Notes under the pieces: generated by a model
Databases searched by the model: none
Told to the model about the DNA's origin: nothing
What the model saw: only the letters and a program-made list of their open reading frames with translations
Shown: positions 5,133 through 6,581 of the stretch, piece after piece
Numbering within the stretch: position 1 is the stretch's first letter
Layout: each line of letters opens with the position of its first letter
Assembly (NCBI GenBank): GCA_021772355.1
Contig: JAJFMB010000225.1
Location: 1-6,581, forward strand
Direction of reading: 5' to 3'
Source of the DNA: Chlamydiota bacterium
GTDB lineage: Bacteria; Chlamydiota; Chlamydiia; Chlamydiales; JAJFMB01
Length of the DNA: 6,581 bases
Position numbers and translations under genes: made by a program

Positions 5133-6563
5133 TCATTTATTCTTTACTGTATCACTCGTAGCTAACACGATTGATTCATCAAATGATATTTCAAGCTCTT
5201 TAAGCTCTTGAAGATCTCTCTGAGAAATTTTTGCTCCGGCTACAATCAAAAGCTCTTCAGCTTTTTTATTTTTATGTATTAGAGCTAATGCTAACGGTGA
5301 TCTAAAATAGTGTTCATCTTTATTTATGTAGGCCCCCCGATTAATCAAGTCCTCCACAAAACAGCCTTCTTTGTCATAACAAGAGGCAAGATGAAGCGGA
5401 CTTTTTCCGTCCCCATTTGTAAGGTCAATACGAGCACCACGGCTGAGAAGATAAGTGTACAGAGCGTAATCTCCTTTCCTAATTGCCACGTGCAGCGGAG
5501 TCGAACCTCTTCCATCTGACTCATTGATAGCATCTCCACGATCCAAACACGCTTCCACTTGGGCACGATCCCCATCTTCAACAGCAGTGTGAAGAGGAGG
5601 ATTACTAAGAGGAAAATCTTTCTTGCGCAATGCCGCCCATTTTATCCCTTCTTCAGGATGAATAGTAAATGCTCGAAGAAGTCCATTTTGTTTGAAATAT
5701 TCAAACATGTGCTTACTACCTTGCAAATAGTATGAGAGGCTTTCTTCGTCGAAACAGATGTTTAAGTGACATGTTTCTTTAATATCTTCTTCCGGAGCTG
5801 TTCTTTTAAAACGGGTTATGACACCTGAATCAACTATATGTTCACTGATATCAACAGTTTGAGCCCCAACATAACGCATCGGCAAGGCACAAGCTGCAGC
5901 ATTGGGACGTCTTAAAACAAACCGGTCGATACTATTTGGATCTCTCCAGTGTTGGGTCAAAAAAGGTGCTTTAGTGTCAAACAGAAGCTGAAGCATTCTA
6001 TAAGCTGCATCCCTCGTCTCACTATCTTTTTCCGGAAAATGGAAAAAGCCATCTAGAAAAAAATAACCTGATTTGGGACGAAGCAAGTTATAAGCCTGTG
6101 CAAATGTGCCTGTCGGATCGACTAGATGACGAAATGTCCAATTAGAGACAATAAGATCGACTTGATTTTCCAGGTCAAGTTGCTCTTTTTTAAATTGTTC
6201 AAAGAGCTCTTCAACTTTAAAGGCGCCGAGATGGTAGAGTGTGCACTTACCTTCGGTCACAACCCTCTCTCCAAAGTAATCCTCTGCTCTGATACCAATA
6301 ATCTTCACTTCAATATCATCAGGCAAATCTTCTTGTGAGTTTATATAGTTAGCAAGGGCTTTACTCCATTGGAAGTTTCCCGCTCCGATATCAAGAGCGT
6401 AGAACTTCTTTTGTGTTGCCGGAGCCTCCATGATAATGTTGGCCATCAAAGAGTGTTCATCAACACAACACATCTCATATTTGCGACTTCCGTTATATAG
6501 TCCCCACCGACTTTCCCTATTTCTCTTTAAGGTCTCAAAAGCACGCGTAATATGCGCTTGCAC
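5133..6563 (-). CDS. SAM-dependent methyltransferase-like protein with C-terminal ankyrin repeats (5' end possibly beyond the window)
   Basis: The N-terminal half looks like a class I SAM-dependent methyltransferase. ALDIGAGNFQWSKALA (56-71) is the SAM-binding glycine motif. VDLIVSNWTFRHLVDP (135-150) and NLLRPKSGYFFLDG (159-172) are the motif IV and V strands. The C-terminal part carries four ankyrin units, each starting with a PLH-type motif: 322-350, 355-383, 388-417 and a degenerate one at 422-445. Such a fusion suggests modification of a protein bound by the ankyrin surface, possibly a host protein; the substrate is unknown. The listed start is GTG 6563, but the frame stays open through six more codons to the window edge. 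The only purine-rich run abuts the GTG, too close for a normal ribosome-binding site, so the true start may lie further upstream. A relic of a relative lies at 575-640. Confidence 0.82.
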   Translation of the reverse strand: MQAHITRAFETLKRNRESRWGLYNGSRKYEMCCVDEHSLMANIIMEAPATQKKFYALDIGAGNFQWSKALANYINSQEDLPDDIEVKIIGIRAEDYFGERVVTEGKCTLYHLGAFKVEELFEQFKKEQLDLENQVDLIVSNWTFRHLVDPTGTFAQAYNLLRPKSGYFFLDGFFHFPEKDSETRDAAYRMLQLLFDTKAPFLTQHWRDPNSIDRFVLRRPNAAACALPMRYVGAQTVDISEHIVDSGVITRFKRTAPEEDIKETCHLNICFDEESLSYYLQGSKHMFEYFKQNGLLRAFTIHPEEGIKWAALRKKDFPLSNPPLHTAVEDGDRAQVEACLDRGDAINESDGRGSTPLHVAIRKGDYALYTYLLSRGARIDLTNGDGKSPLHLASCYDKEGCFVEDLINRGAYINKDEHYFRSPLALALIHKNKKAEELLIVAGAKISQRDLQELKELEISFDESIVLATSDTVKNK

Positions 6564-6565
6564 CT

Positions 6566-6581
6566 CTTTGGGTCTTTGGGT
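6566..6581 (-). repeat. Two-copy 8-bp tandem repeat at the window edge
   Basis: On the plus strand CTTTGGGT occurs at 6566-6573 and again at 6574-6581, where the window ends. More units may follow outside. On the coding strand the unit is ACCCAAAG, immediately before GTG 6563 and inside the open frame of the methyltransferase-ankyrin gene. A change in copy number would shift that frame, or alter the leader if GTG is the true start. Confidence 0.5.

Noticed and set aside
5310..5581. Open frames on both strands overlapping the ankyrin region (5310-5519 plus, 5345-5581 minus)
   Set aside because: Both are out-of-frame readings of the ankyrin repeats, which explain the sequence fully.
6126..6338. 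Plus-strand open frame of 70 codons
   Set aside because: Antisense to the methyltransferase core, with no supporting signal.

Overview
All supported genes lie on the minus strand, so the window reads biologically from right to left. Two kinds of gene suggest an obligate or facultative intracellular bacterium, with environmental Chlamydiae (Parachlamydiales) as my best guess. One is a methyltransferase-ankyrin fusion; the other is an exonuclease/endonuclease/phosphatase-fold protein with a long unassigned N-terminal region. The modest GC content and the large unrecognised paralogous proteins fit as well. This is inference from gene style, because the window holds no taxonomic marker gene.

From the 5' side (right): a methyltransferase-ankyrin gene (5133-6563, frame open to the window edge), possibly ending in a weak hairpin. 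Next is a small, divergent Ham1/RdgB-like NTP pyrophosphatase gene (4515-5042). Then comes an apparent operon with its own promoter (4386-4414). It holds a large unrecognised gene that is split by a frameshift into 3059-4360 and 2532-3137, followed by an EEP-fold phosphodiesterase gene (811-2535). The EEP start overlaps the stop of the split gene by ATGA. Last is a 312-bp gap with a decayed piece of a methyltransferase gene, a second copy of the same promoter (524-552) and the first 166 codons of a paralogue of the split gene (1-498, cut by the window edge).

The most interesting signal is at 3087-3113. Three perfect copies of an 8-bp repeat sit exactly where the reading frame of the large gene breaks. 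Removing one unit joins the two frames into one 606-codon gene, so the repeat looks like an octanucleotide ON/OFF (phase-variation) switch, unless it is a sequencing or assembly slip. The EEP gene is translationally coupled to the end of this frame, so the switch could also change its expression. A second, two-copy 8-bp repeat lies at the extreme right edge, at or before the 5' end of the methyltransferase-ankyrin frame. The paralogue and its promoter, together with the methyltransferase relic, show that this neighbourhood has been built by duplication and partial decay of multi-copy, effector-like gene families.
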